Part shown: one piece after another, positions 16,572 through 26,339 of the stretch | How the letters are laid out: the number at the start of each line of letters is the position of its first letter | Position numbering within the stretch: the first letter of the stretch is position 1 | Origin: Burkholderiales bacterium UBA1834 | GTDB lineage: Bacteria; Pseudomonadota; Gammaproteobacteria; Burkholderiales; Burkholderiaceae_C | DNA length: 31,585 nucleotides | Reading direction: 5' to 3' | Assembly: GCA_002339015.1 (NCBI GenBank) | Contig: DDJC01000006.1 | Span: forward strand, 1 to 31,585 | Notes under the pieces: model-generated | Told to the model about the DNA's origin: nothing | Database searches by the model: none | Seen by the model: the letters and a program-made list of their open reading frames with translations, nothing else | Position numbers and translations under genes: made by a program

Positions 16572-17999
16572 ATGGAAATGCATTTCGACGTCATTGTTAT
16601 CGGTGCCGGCCCAGGCGGATACATCGCGGCCATTCGCGCTGCCCAATTAGGCATGAAGGTCGCTTGTGTAGATGCCTGGAAGAACAAGGACGGAAAGCCA
16701 GCACCTGGCGGCACCTGCAACAACATCGGTTGTATCCCTTCGAAAGCGCTACTGCAGTCGTCAGAGAACTTTGAACAAGCCAAGCACCACTTTGGCACGC
16801 ACGGCATCTCCACGGGTGATCTGCGCATGGATGTGACCACGATGTTGGAACGTAAGAATCAGGTCGTGAAGTCCAGCAACGAAGGCATCCTTTATCTGTT
16901 CCGCAAAAACAAGGTCCAGTTTTTCAACGGCCTGGCGTCTTTCACCAGGACTGTCGATGGTGGCTTCGAGGTGAGCGTCGCCGCCGATGAGGCTGTTACC
17001 TTGGTTGGCAAGCAGATCATCGTTGCCACAGGCTCCAACGTGCGGCCGCTCCCCAACCTACCGTTCGATGAGCGGGTCGTGCTCTCCAACGACGGCGCGC
17101 TGGACATCGCGGCTGTGCCTGATCGGTTGGCCGTCATCGGTGCCGGCGTGATCGGCCTGGAGCTGGGCTCCGTTTGGCGCCGCCTGGGGGCGGATGTCAC
17201 GATCCTCGAAGGCTTGCCCAGCTTCCTGCCAATCGTCGACCAAGCCATCGCCAAGGAGGCGAAGAAGGCGTTCGACAAGCAAGGCCTGAAGATCGAACTA
17301 GGTGCGAAGGTTCGCGAAGTCAATGCAACCGAGGCTGGCGTGACTATTCACTACACCGACAGCCAGGGCCAGACGCAGTCCTTGCAGGCAGACAAAGTGA
17401 TCGTGGCTATCGGCCGTGTGCCGAACACCGAAGGCCTGAATCCGGCCGCCGTGGGACTCCAATTGGATGAGCGCGGCGCCGTACTGGTGGACGATGAATG
17501 CCGCACCAGTGTGCCCGGCATCTGGGCCATCGGTGACGTGGTGCGTGGCCCGATGTTGGCGCACAAGGCGGAAGAGGAAGGTGTCGCAGTGGCCGAGCGC
17601 ATTGCCGGCCAGCACGGTCACGTCGATTTCAATACGATCCCCAACGTCATCTACACCAGCCCGGAGATTGCCTGGGTAGGCCGCACCGAGCAGCAGCTCA
17701 AAGAGCAGGGCACCGCCTATCGAATTGGTTCCTTCCCGTTCATGGCCAATGGCCGCGCGCGTGCGCTGGGCGACACGACGGGCCTCGTCAAGGTGATCGC
17801 CGATTCTGCCACGGACGAGATACTCGGCGTGCATGTAGTCGGCCCGCAGGCCAGTGAACTGGTGGCCGAGGCCGTGATCGCCATAGCGTTCAAGGCCAGC
17901 AGCGAAGACATCGCCCGCATCTGCTTTGCCCATCCGACCCTCTCCGAGACGTTCAAAGAGGCCTCGCTGGCCGTGGACAAGCGCGCGCTCAACTTCTGA
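16572..17999 (+). CDS. lpdA: Dihydrolipoamide dehydrogenase (E3), island-borne copy
   Basis: 475-residue flavoprotein disulfide reductase that reoxidises dihydrolipoyl groups with NAD+. The FAD motif GAGPGGY is at 11-17. The redox disulfide is C49-xxxx-C54 in GGTCNNIGCIPSKAL. The NAD site GAGVIGLELGSVW is near 190, the second FAD motif is GIWAIGDVV, and the C-terminal catalytic HPTLSE is followed by a dimer interface. All key residues are present. GGAG lies 9-12 nt before the ATG. No E1 or E2 genes are nearby; the gene follows the Czc operon by 105 bp without a visible terminator, so it may be co-transcribed. As a second copy it may serve thiol or redox needs under metal stress, which is inference. 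Confidence 0.93.
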   Translation: MEMHFDVIVIGAGPGGYIAAIRAAQLGMKVACVDAWKNKDGKPAPGGTCNNIGCIPSKALLQSSENFEQAKHHFGTHGISTGDLRMDVTTMLERKNQVVKSSNEGILYLFRKNKVQFFNGLASFTRTVDGGFEVSVAADEAVTLVGKQIIVATGSNVRPLPNLPFDERVVLSNDGALDIAAVPDRLAVIGAGVIGLELGSVWRRLGADVTILEGLPSFLPIVDQAIAKEAKKAFDKQGLKIELGAKVREVNATEAGVTIHYTDSQGQTQSLQADKVIVAIGRVPNTEGLNPAAVGLQLDERGAVLVDDECRTSVPGIWAIGDVVRGPMLAHKAEEEGVAVAERIAGQHGHVDFNTIPNVIYTSPEIAWVGRTEQQLKEQGTAYRIGSFPFMANGRARALGDTTGLVKVIADSATDEILGVHVVGPQASELVAEAVIAIAFKASSEDIARICFAHPTLSETFKEASLAVDKRALNF

Positions 18000-18108
18000 T
18001 TGATCGGAAGCGGCATCCAAACCACCTCACCGAACGCAGCTGCGGGCGGTGGGGCGCATATCGCCATGGAACGTAGGCCACGCTGCAACGGCATGCTATG
18101 CCCAACAG

Positions 18109-18465
18109 TTACTCGTCGTTGTGGTCTTCCGCGATGTGGGTGGCCATATCCAGCAGCACCTGGTTCACGTGCTTGTCCGCCACCTCATAGAAGATCTGTT
18201 TGGCCTGGCGCACGCCCTTGACCAGGCGAGCACCGCGCAGCAGCCGCAGGTGGTGGCTCACCAGCGACTGCGAGAGTTCGAGGGTTTCAGCGATATCCCC
18301 GACCGAGGATGAGCCCTTCATGCAGCACAGCATGATTCTCAGCCGGGACGGGTCACCCAGGAGGCGGAATGTCTCAGCCAAGATGGTCACGTCATTCTGT
18401 GACAGCGATTCCAAATTGGCGCTGGGATCCTTCGGTGGGGTACTGAATGGCTTACTTGTATTCAT
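18109..18465 (-). CDS. ArsR/SmtB-family metal-sensing repressor (second copy)
   Basis: 118-residue repressor closely related to the one at 6510-6887. The HTH is at about 54-78 (VGDIAETLELSQSLVSHHL). The alpha-5 site D97, H99, H110 and E113 keeps the SmtB spacing, so Zn or a similar divalent metal is the likely signal. The ATG at 18465 is chosen, with AGGA 11 nt upstream; a TTG start 18 codons earlier is less likely. It stands alone, convergent with lpdA and divergent from copA, with 235 bp between it and copA. Its targets are not obvious because no TGAA-N6-TTCA dyad was found in its own promoter region. It could act in trans on the dyads at 5.6, 6.4 and 8.0 kb. Confidence 0.9.
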   Translation of the reverse strand: MNTSKPFSTPPKDPSANLESLSQNDVTILAETFRLLGDPSRLRIMLCCMKGSSSVGDIAETLELSQSLVSHHLRLLRGARLVKGVRQAKQIFYEVADKHVNQVLLDMATHIAEDHNDE

Positions 18466-18633
18466 TTTTAAAATATTTCCTAACCTCGAATGGCTGTTTT
18501 CGCCCTTCAGAATTAACAAGGCAGCAGCCGCTTAGGCGCGCGCAGCAAAGAACCAGTGCGAGCCTGGCAGGCAAGGCCTCCGCTCCCCGTGCACCGGGTC
18601 ATTTCTGAAACCTGACAGCATCCGAAAAAGCGC

Positions 18634-18664
18634 TTGACCTTCCCACGATGGTAAACCCTAAGCT
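18634..18664 (+). promoter_or_regulatory. CueR-type promoter of copA
   Basis: The -35 element TTGACC and the -10-like TAAGCT are separated by 19 bp, with a dyad CCTTCC-N6-GGTAAA between them. This matches MerR-family promoters and closely resembles known CueR-controlled copA promoters. The expected transcript start, about seven bases past the -10, falls at about 18671. The ATG at 18671 would therefore be leaderless, which supports the later start at 18701. Confidence 0.82.
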
Positions 18665-18700
18665 CCCTCCATGTCGAATTTCAACTATGGGAAGCACACC

Positions 18701-21196
<2,496 letters not shown>

Positions 21197-21211
21197 GAAA
21201 GGAGGAACACC

Positions 21212-21691
21212 ATGAACATCGGTGAAGCATCCAAGGCCTCGAAGGTCTCGGCCAAAATGATCCGCTACTACGAGCAAATCGGTCTGATCCCTCCGGCTGA
21301 CCGCACCGATTCGGGCTACCGCGCCTATACCCAGGACGACGTTCACCGGTTGCATTTCATCCGGCGTTCGCGCGACCTCGGCTTCTCGGTAGCCGAGATC
21401 ACGGACTTGCTGGGACTGTGGAATGACAAGTCGCGCCAGAGTGCTGATGTAAAGCGTCTGGCCCAGCAACACATCGACGAGTTGGACCGGCGCATCGAGA
21501 GCATGCTGGAGATGGCCGCGACGCTCAAGGCGCTGATCCGGTGTTGCGCCGGCGACGAACGGCCCGACTGCCCGATCCTGCACACGCTGGAGCAGCCCGA
21601 TACCAGTGACAACAAGCCCGAAGCGCGCACTGGCGCAGTGCCGCGCCGCGCGCGAGCCAACGCAGCAGGAAAAAAGCCGCGTGCGCACTGA
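21212..21691 (+). CDS. cueR: CueR-type MerR-family Cu(I)-responsive activator
   Basis: 159-residue MerR-family regulator. The N-terminal HTH (about 1-40) reads MNIGEASKASKVSAKMIRYY. A dimerisation helix follows at about 75-110, then the metal loop with C112 and C120 in CCAGDERPDCPIL, the two-Cys Cu(I) site of CueR. The extra C111 is common in this group. E. coli CueR has about 135 residues; here a basic, Ala/Arg/Lys-rich tail runs from about 128 to 159. AAAGGAGG precedes the ATG. It is co-transcribed with copA and should act at the 19-bp-spacer promoters before copA and copZ. Confidence 0.93.
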   Translation: MNIGEASKASKVSAKMIRYYEQIGLIPPADRTDSGYRAYTQDDVHRLHFIRRSRDLGFSVAEITDLLGLWNDKSRQSADVKRLAQQHIDELDRRIESMLEMAATLKALIRCCAGDERPDCPILHTLEQPDTSDNKPEARTGAVPRRARANAAGKKPRAH

Positions 21692-21706
21692 GCAGCCAGG
21701 AGAGAT

Positions 21707-22045
21707 ATGCCCAAAATCACAGTCTTGCCCCATCCTGAACTGGCTCCCGAGGGAGCCGAACTGAACGTGCCAGCAGGCACTTCGATCTGCGAGGCCCTGC
21801 TGGACAACGGCATCGAGATCGAGCATGCCTGCGACATGAGCTGTGCCTGCACGACCTGTCACTGCATCGTGCGCAAGGGGTTTAATTCTCTAAACGAAGT
21901 CGAGGAGTGCGAGGATGATCTGCTCGACCGGGCCTGGGGACTGGAGGCGCAGTCGCGGCTGAGCTGCCAGGCCATCGTTGCGACCGAAGACCTGACCGTC
22001 GAGATCCCCAAGTACACGATCAACCATGCCAAGGAGAACCACTAG
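21707..22045 (+). CDS. fdx: ISC-type [2Fe-2S] ferredoxin
   Basis: 112-residue adrenodoxin-like ferredoxin. Cluster ligands C42, C48, C51 and C87 are at the same numbers as in E. coli Fdx of the isc operon (HACDMSCACTTC, then LSCQAI). C46 and C53 are additional cysteines. In E. coli it supplies electrons for Fe-S cluster assembly. Here no iscSUA or hscBA genes surround it. It starts 15 bp after cueR with AGGAGA before the ATG, so it is probably part of the copA-cueR transcript. Cu(I) is known to damage Fe-S clusters, and a copper-induced ferredoxin copy for repair is a plausible reading, not a demonstrated one. Confidence 0.93.
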   Translation: MPKITVLPHPELAPEGAELNVPAGTSICEALLDNGIEIEHACDMSCACTTCHCIVRKGFNSLNEVEECEDDLLDRAWGLEAQSRLSCQAIVATEDLTVEIPKYTINHAKENH

Positions 22046-22057
22046 GAGCCTGCGTGC

Positions 22058-22083
22058 TGCCTCAGGCGCACCGGCCTGCGGCA
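22058..22083 (+). terminator. Hairpin after fdx, possible terminator
   Basis: TGCC-T-CAGGC pairs with GCCTG-C-GGCA across a 6-nt loop: nine pairs and one mismatch. There is no T tract, so it may be a pause or attenuating hairpin. It lies 13 bp after the fdx stop in the 223-bp gap before the glutaredoxin-MauE gene. Confidence 0.35.
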
Positions 22084-22268
22084 GGGTTGCTCTGGCAGAT
22101 GGAGGACTGACGGCATTGCAGCCAGATAACCAACCCGTGGGCCAGACCAACCCGCGAGCCAGGTGTCTACACTCCCTTTGCACGGTCGTCGGTTAGGCTG
22201 GAAAGGTCATCAACGTCCTTAAATCCGTGACGGCCGGCCCATGGAAAGTCACACAGGAGAAGTCCTGC

Positions 22269-23027
22269 ATGTCTGCGCCCAAGCTAGCCACGCTCTACCG
22301 AATGGTCATGCCCGGCCATACCTGCCCCTACGGGCTGAAGTCGCTCGATCTGCTCAAACGCAAGGGCTACGAGGTCGAGGACAAACACTTGGCGAGCCGC
22401 GAGCAGACGGATGCGTTCAAGAAGGAGCATGGCGTCGAGACCACGCCCCAGGTCTTCATAAACGGGCGGCGCGTGGGCGGCTACGACGACCTACGCAAAT
22501 TCTTCGGCATGTCCGTGAAGGACAAGAACGCCGTGACCTACACCCCTGTGATCGCGCTGTTCGCCATGGCGGCCGCGATGGCGCTGGCGGCGAGCTGGGC
22601 GGCCTTCGGCCAGCTCTGGAGCATTCAGGCGGCAGAGTGGCTCGTGGCCTTTGCCATGTGTCTCCTGGCGCTGCAGAAGCTCAAGGACGTGGACGGCTTC
22701 GCGACGATGTTCCTCAACTACGACCTGCTGGCCAAGCGCTGGGTTCGGTATGCCTATTTCTACCCGTTCGCGGAGGCCATCGCAGGCGTCCTGATGGTCG
22801 CGGGCGTGGGGATGTGGGTGTCGATTCCGTTGGCGCTGTTCATCGGGACCGTCGGGGCCGTGTCGGTTTTCAAGGCGGTCTATGTCGATCGCCGGGAACT
22901 CAAGTGCGCCTGCGTGGGCGGGGACAGCAACGTGCCGCTGGACTTCGTGTCCCTGACCGAGAACCTGATGATGGTGGCGATGGCCCTGTGGATGTGGGCC
23001 AAGGTCGCCTACCTTGGGATGCACTGA
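22269..23027 (+). CDS. Glutaredoxin-MauE/DoxX-like membrane fusion protein
   Basis: 252 residues. Residues 1-80 form a glutaredoxin-like fold with active site C19-P-Y-G (HTCPYGLKSLDLL), the cis-Pro motif TTPQVFING and the glutathione-site sequence GGYDDL. The usual second Cys (CPYC) is replaced by Gly, so it is monothiol. From about residue 93 there are four or five TM helices of the MauE/DoxX type (93-115, 121-140, 164-206, 229-250), with a C213-A-C215 pair between helices. MauE-like proteins are linked to disulfide chemistry in other systems. Position between fdx and copZ suggests a role in thiol or copper redox handling at the membrane. AGGAG lies 9 nt before the ATG at 22269. Confidence 0.85.
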   Translation: MSAPKLATLYRMVMPGHTCPYGLKSLDLLKRKGYEVEDKHLASREQTDAFKKEHGVETTPQVFINGRRVGGYDDLRKFFGMSVKDKNAVTYTPVIALFAMAAAMALAASWAAFGQLWSIQAAEWLVAFAMCLLALQKLKDVDGFATMFLNYDLLAKRWVRYAYFYPFAEAIAGVLMVAGVGMWVSIPLALFIGTVGAVSVFKAVYVDRRELKCACVGGDSNVPLDFVSLTENLMMVAMALWMWAKVAYLGMH

Positions 23028-23032
23028 GCGCC

Positions 23033-23048
23033 GCGCCAGATATGGCGC
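23033..23048. terminator. Hairpin between convergent grx-mauE and copZ
   Basis: Perfect 6-bp stem GCGCCA-GATA-TGGCGC in the 74-bp gap between two converging genes. There is no T tract, so termination is only suggested by position. Confidence 0.3.
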
Positions 23049-23101
23049 AGCGCACGTGCTCGCATCGGCCGTCCTGTGTGCATGCCGGCCACGACGCGGT
23101 G

Positions 23102-23296
23102 TTACTGCGCGCGCGGCGGGAAGCCAGCTTCGCTCAGGGCCGCGGCGATCTGCTCTTGCGAGGCCGAGGTCTGGACCTCGACACGGCGGGTCGGCGGGTC
23201 CGTAACGATCTTGGCGTTGGGGTCGATCGTTTGGATCGTTTTCGTCACAGTGCGGGCGCAGCCGCCGCAGGTCATGTCTTCGAGATGGAATTGCAT
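23102..23296 (-). CDS. copZ: Copper chaperone CopZ (HMA domain protein)
   Basis: 64-residue single HMA domain with the Cu(I) motif MTCGGC (C10, C13). It would carry Cu(I) in the cytoplasm to CopA or CueR. The fold pattern is complete: strand with MQFHLEDMTC, helix RTVTKTIQTI, strands around VTDPPTRRVEV, and last helix and strand to GFPPRAQ. AAGGAG lies 6 nt before the ATG. It has its own CueR-type promoter 31-61 bp upstream and converges on the glutaredoxin-MauE gene. Confidence 0.93.
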   Translation of the reverse strand: MQFHLEDMTCGGCARTVTKTIQTIDPNAKIVTDPPTRRVEVQTSASQEQIAAALSEAGFPPRAQ

Positions 23297-23326
23297 GGAA
23301 AACTCCTTTCGGGTTGGGATGCTTAA

Positions 23327-23357
23327 AGTTTGATCCTTGCCACGGTTGGAAGGTCAA
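23327..23357 (-). promoter_or_regulatory. CueR-type promoter of copZ
   Basis: On the minus strand the -35 TTGACC and the -10-like CAAACT are 19 bp apart, with the dyad CCTTCC-N6-GGCAAGG between. The arrangement equals that of the copA promoter at 18634-18664, including the leading GCGCTTGACCTTCC. It links copZ to CueR. Confidence 0.78.
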
Positions 23358-23396
23358 GCGCTATTTGCATCCCCGCCACACCAACCTGCCGAATGT

Positions 23397-23879
23397 TCAT
23401 AGGGGCAAGGCCGTGGTGCTCTTCACGCGGTCCAGCACGAAGCTGGTCTTGCAGTCTTGCACGCTGGGGTGCTTGAGCAGCGTATCGAGCACGAAGCGGG
23501 AGTAGTGGGCCATATCTCTGACGACCACCCGCAACAGGTAGTCCATGTCGCCGGTCAGCGCGTGGCACTCCACCACCTCGGGCCAGTTCTGAACCGACGC
23601 GCGGAACACGTCCATGGGGTTGCGCTTGTGCGAATCAGAGTGCTTTTCGAGGCGCACGTTCAGGTAGGCCGTGAGGGTGAGGCCGATGCGTTCGGGGTGC
23701 ACCAGGGCCACATAGCCGGCGATGACGCCAGCCTCTTCGAGGCGGCGCACCCGCCTCAGCGTGGCCGAGGACGACAGGCTTGCGTGTTCGGCCAGTTCGT
23801 CGAAGGTGGACCTTCCATTGCGTTGCAATGCATCAATAAGGCGTCTATCCGTACCATCAAGGACTATTTCTGTGCTCAT
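23397..23879 (-). CDS. Lrp/AsnC-family regulator, probable regulator of hppD
   Basis: 160-residue Lrp-type regulator. The N-terminal HTH is at about 24-50 (FDELAEHASLSSSATLRRV), and the C-terminal effector (RAM) domain is at about 68-145 (AYLNVRLEKHS, then GDMDYLLRVVVRDM). The start at 23879 (MSTEIVLDG) has a GGTGAAAGA site just upstream and matches family starts; a longer in-frame version is less likely. It is divergent from 4-hydroxyphenylpyruvate dioxygenase across 131 bp, the classic layout for an amino-acid-responsive Lrp regulator and its target, so tyrosine or phenylalanine sensing is a fair guess. Confidence 0.9.
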   Translation of the reverse strand: MSTEIVLDGTDRRLIDALQRNGRSTFDELAEHASLSSSATLRRVRRLEEAGVIAGYVALVHPERIGLTLTAYLNVRLEKHSDSHKRNPMDVFRASVQNWPEVVECHALTGDMDYLLRVVVRDMAHYSRFVLDTLLKHPSVQDCKTSFVLDRVKSTTALPL

Positions 23880-23916
23880 TTCTTTCACCACGCAGGAATC
23901 AGGCATCAAGAAGTCT

Positions 23917-23940
23917 ATTTGCAATTGATTTTGCAGAAAT
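23917..23940. promoter_or_regulatory. Possible Lrp-type operator between lrp-like gene and hppD
   Basis: An AT-rich stretch with two TTGCA direct copies 7 bp apart and ATTT/AAAT ends stands out in the GC-rich divergent gap. Lrp-family sites are often of this loose form. Only position and composition support it. Confidence 0.3.
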
Positions 23941-24010
23941 GATGTGCGGGCTTTTTCTTACCATCTAGGGTGTCCAGATTTCCACCCCAAACCCAAGAGA
24001 GACACCCCTG

Positions 24011-25099
24011 ATGACCGACCTTTTTGACAACCCGATGGGCCTGTGCGGCTTTGAATTCGTCGAGTTCGCCTCGCCGACGCCCGGCGTGCTGGAGCCGCTG
24101 TTCGAGAAGCTCGGCTTCACCGAGGTGGCCCGGCATCGCTCCAAGGACGTATCGCTCTACCGCCAGGGCGACATCAACTTCATCGTCAACCGCGAGCCTA
24201 AAAGCCAGGCGGCGTATTTCGCGGGCGAGCACGGCCCCAGCCCCTGCGGGCTGGCGTTCCGCGTCAAGGATTCGCACAAGGCCTACCACCGCGCGCTGGA
24301 GCTGGGCGCGCAGCCGATGGACATTCCCACTGGCCCGATGGAGTTGCGCCTACCGGCGATCAAGGGCATCGGCGGCGCGCCGCTGTACCTGATCGATCGC
24401 TTCGAGGACGGCAAGTCCATCTACGACATCGACTTCGAATTCCTACCCGGTGTGGATCGCCGTCCCAAAGGCCACGGCTTCTCGATCGTCGATCACCTCA
24501 CACACAACGTCTATCGCGGCCGCATGACGTACTGGGCCGACTTCTACACGAAGTTCTTCAACTTCCAGGAGATCCGCTACTTCGACATCAACGGCGAGTA
24601 CACCGGCCTGGCTTCCAAGGCGATGAGCGCGCCGGACGGCCTGATCCGCATCCCGCTGAACGAGGAAGCACGCCAGGGCGGCGGCCAGATTGAGGAATTC
24701 TTGATGCAGTTCAGCGGCGAGGGCATCCAGCACATCGCCCTGCTGTGCGACAACCTACTCGATGCGCTCGACCGCGTGCAGATGGCCGGTATCCCGCTGC
24801 TGACCGCCCCCAACGACATCTATTACGCAAACTTGGAAAAGCGCCTGCCCGGCCATGGCCAGCCCGTGCCCGAGTTGCAGGCGCGCGGCATTCTGCTCGA
24901 CGGCACGACCGAAGGCGGCCAGCCCCGCCTGCTGCTGCAGATATTCTCCGAGCCGCTGCTTGGCCCGGTGTTCTTCGAGTTCATCGAGCGCAAGGGCAAC
25001 TACCGCGAGGGCTTCGGCGAAGGAAACTTCGGCGCCTTGTTCGAGTCGATGGAACGCGACCAGATCAACCGTGGCTCGTTGGAAATCAACCCGGCCTGA
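24011..25099 (+). CDS. hppD: 4-hydroxyphenylpyruvate dioxygenase
   Basis: 362-residue Fe(II) dioxygenase that converts 4-hydroxyphenylpyruvate to homogentisate in tyrosine catabolism. The iron triad H162 (DHLTHNV), H241 (GIQHIAL) and E323 (FFEFIER) is complete and within one residue of the P. fluorescens numbering (H161, H240, E322). The C-terminal helix with GFGEGNFGALFESMERDQ closes the active site. Length is normal for bacterial enzymes. GAGAG lies upstream of the ATG. No homogentisate dioxygenase (hmgA) or other pathway gene is in the window, so the product would feed a chromosomal pathway or accumulate. Its presence between metal genes and the integrase is odd. Confidence 0.96.
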   Translation: MTDLFDNPMGLCGFEFVEFASPTPGVLEPLFEKLGFTEVARHRSKDVSLYRQGDINFIVNREPKSQAAYFAGEHGPSPCGLAFRVKDSHKAYHRALELGAQPMDIPTGPMELRLPAIKGIGGAPLYLIDRFEDGKSIYDIDFEFLPGVDRRPKGHGFSIVDHLTHNVYRGRMTYWADFYTKFFNFQEIRYFDINGEYTGLASKAMSAPDGLIRIPLNEEARQGGGQIEEFLMQFSGEGIQHIALLCDNLLDALDRVQMAGIPLLTAPNDIYYANLEKRLPGHGQPVPELQARGILLDGTTEGGQPRLLLQIFSEPLLGPVFFEFIERKGNYREGFGEGNFGALFESMERDQINRGSLEINPA

Positions 25100-25143
25100 T
25101 TTGGGCTTTTCCATGAAGGCAGAGCGCCTTCGGTCCTACATCT

Positions 25144-25167
25144 CGCGAGCCCCTCTGTGGGCTCGCG
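25144..25167 (+). terminator. Hairpin after hppD, probable terminator
   Basis: Perfect 9-bp stem CGCGAGCCC-CTCTGT-GGGCTCGCG, 45 bp after the hppD stop, followed by CTACTTT. The stem is strong but the T tract is weak. Termination of the hppD transcript is likely. Confidence 0.55.
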
Positions 25168-25193
25168 CTACTTTGGCGTCAGTACGGCCTTAG

Positions 25194-25212
25194 CCGCTCA
25201 AGCATTGAGCGG
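25194..25212. repeat. Perfect inverted repeat downstream of hppD
   Basis: CCGCTCAA-GCA-TTGAGCGG: 8-bp arms with a 3-bp centre, 27 bp past the previous hairpin. It is not followed by a T tract. It could be an operator or a second hairpin of the hppD 3' region. Confidence 0.4.
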
Positions 25213-25253
25213 GTTGGGTTCGGCGTCACGTTCCGAAACAGTTGCTACCACTC

Positions 25254-25284
25254 TTGACTTGAGTTAATACATGAACATATGTAT
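25254..25284 (+). promoter_or_regulatory. Promoter/operator-like AT-rich element upstream of lysR
   Basis: TTGACT (25254-25259) is followed 18 bp later by TATGTA. The spacer and -10 area carry the perfect dyad ATACAT-N6-ATGTAT (25267-25284). The inner TGAACATATGT resembles half of the SmtB-type operators in the metal clusters, displaced by one base on the right side. It may be the lysR promoter or a relic of a metal-regulated promoter; it lies 136 bp before the lysR start. Confidence 0.35.
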
Positions 25285-25419
25285 TCTTATTCAGATACAC
25301 CGATGGCCTTTTTCCTCGCCCTGAAGAGGGACCCAGCACTACCTCGCCCCCTCTAAGCGCACTTCGGCAGCAATGCGCCGTGGCCAACCCAATGACCAGG
25401 ATTGCTGAAGGACGTGCCC

Positions 25420-26313
25420 ATGGAACTTCGTCATTTGCGCTGCTTCGTGGCTCTCGCCGAAGAGCTGCATTTCACCCGTGCTGCGGAGCGCTTGCACATC
25501 GAGCAGCCGCCGCTGTCCCGCACGATCAAGGAATTGGAAGACGAACTGGGGGTGCTGCTCTTTGACCGCGATCGGCGGGGAACGCGGTTGACGCCAGCGG
25601 GTACCACCTTCCTTCAGGACATTCGCCGGCTGTTCACCAACCTGGAGCAGGCACGAGAAAACGTCAGGGCGATCGCCGCAGGCCTAAGAGGCAGCGTGCG
25701 CATCGCCATCTCCGATGGCGCCATCGACCCGCGGCTGTCTGCACTTCTTGCCCTGTGCCGCCAGGAGGAGCCGGAGATCGAAATACGGCTCTCCGAGGTC
25801 ACCCTGGCGGAACAGTTGCGGGGGCTGCGATCCGGCGACTTCGCGATCGGTTTCGCACACACTGCGGACGTCGGCGACGGACTGGTGACGGAGCCCATCT
25901 GGCAGGACCCGCTGGTGGTGACCTTGCCGATCCGGCACCCGTTGCTGGCCCACAAGGAAGTGTCGCTACGTGAACTCGTGAGTTACCCGCTGGTGATGTG
26001 CGATCCGCAGCTTTGCGAGGGCTACTGCCGCGAATTGACCCGGCTGCTACATCCCCTGGAGCGCGAGTCCACCATCGTTGAGCATGTCTCGTCGCTGGAC
26101 ATGATGCTCACGTTGGTCGGAGCTGGTTACGGCATCGGCTTCGCAACGGCGACCCGAATCGCGGTATGCCAACGTCCCGACGTGGTGATCCGGCCGTTGG
26201 CGCTCGATTCGGCCGTCATCATCACCTACCTGCTTCGGCCCGAAGGCGGTAGCGGACTATCCGTTCCCGTAGAGCGCTTCATCGAGCGTTTGCGTTCGCC
26301 AAAGAGCGATTAG
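25420..26313 (+). CDS. LysR-family transcriptional regulator
   Basis: 297-residue LysR regulator with HTH at 1-60 (MELRHLRCFVALAEELHFTR, then QPPLSRTIKELEDELG). A linker helix and a two-lobed effector domain from about 88 to 290 follow. The ATG at 25420 has AAGGA 7 nt upstream and gives the standard LysR N-terminus. No divergent or adjacent enzyme gene marks its target, so the inducer is unknown. Its effector domain is visibly related to the orphan effector-domain protein at 26744-27385 (shared LSALLAL and GYGIG motifs). Confidence 0.93.
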   Translation: MELRHLRCFVALAEELHFTRAAERLHIEQPPLSRTIKELEDELGVLLFDRDRRGTRLTPAGTTFLQDIRRLFTNLEQARENVRAIAAGLRGSVRIAISDGAIDPRLSALLALCRQEEPEIEIRLSEVTLAEQLRGLRSGDFAIGFAHTADVGDGLVTEPIWQDPLVVTLPIRHPLLAHKEVSLRELVSYPLVMCDPQLCEGYCRELTRLLHPLERESTIVEHVSSLDMMLTLVGAGYGIGFATATRIAVCQRPDVVIRPLALDSAVIITYLLRPEGGSGLSVPVERFIERLRSPKSD

Positions 26314-26339
26314 CTACGGCGCCTGCGCCACACCCGGCG

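Larger units (their letters stand above)
25100..25419. other. 320-bp non-coding gap between hppD and lysR
   Basis: No credible coding region was seen. The gap holds two perfect hairpins (25144-25167 and 25194-25212), then a promoter-like TTGACT with an ATACAT/ATGTAT dyad (25254-25284) in AT-rich sequence. The remainder up to the lysR start shows nothing I can name. Confidence 0.6.

Noticed and set aside
18671..18700. Earlier copA start at 18671
   Set aside because: The CueR-type promoter predicts the transcript start at this position, leaving no leader; the ATG at 18701 has a GGGAAG site.
22241..23326. 361-codon plus-strand frame over the glutaredoxin-MauE gene
   Set aside because: It is frame-shifted relative to the clear fusion protein and also runs across copZ; composition is Arg/Gly-rich without motifs.
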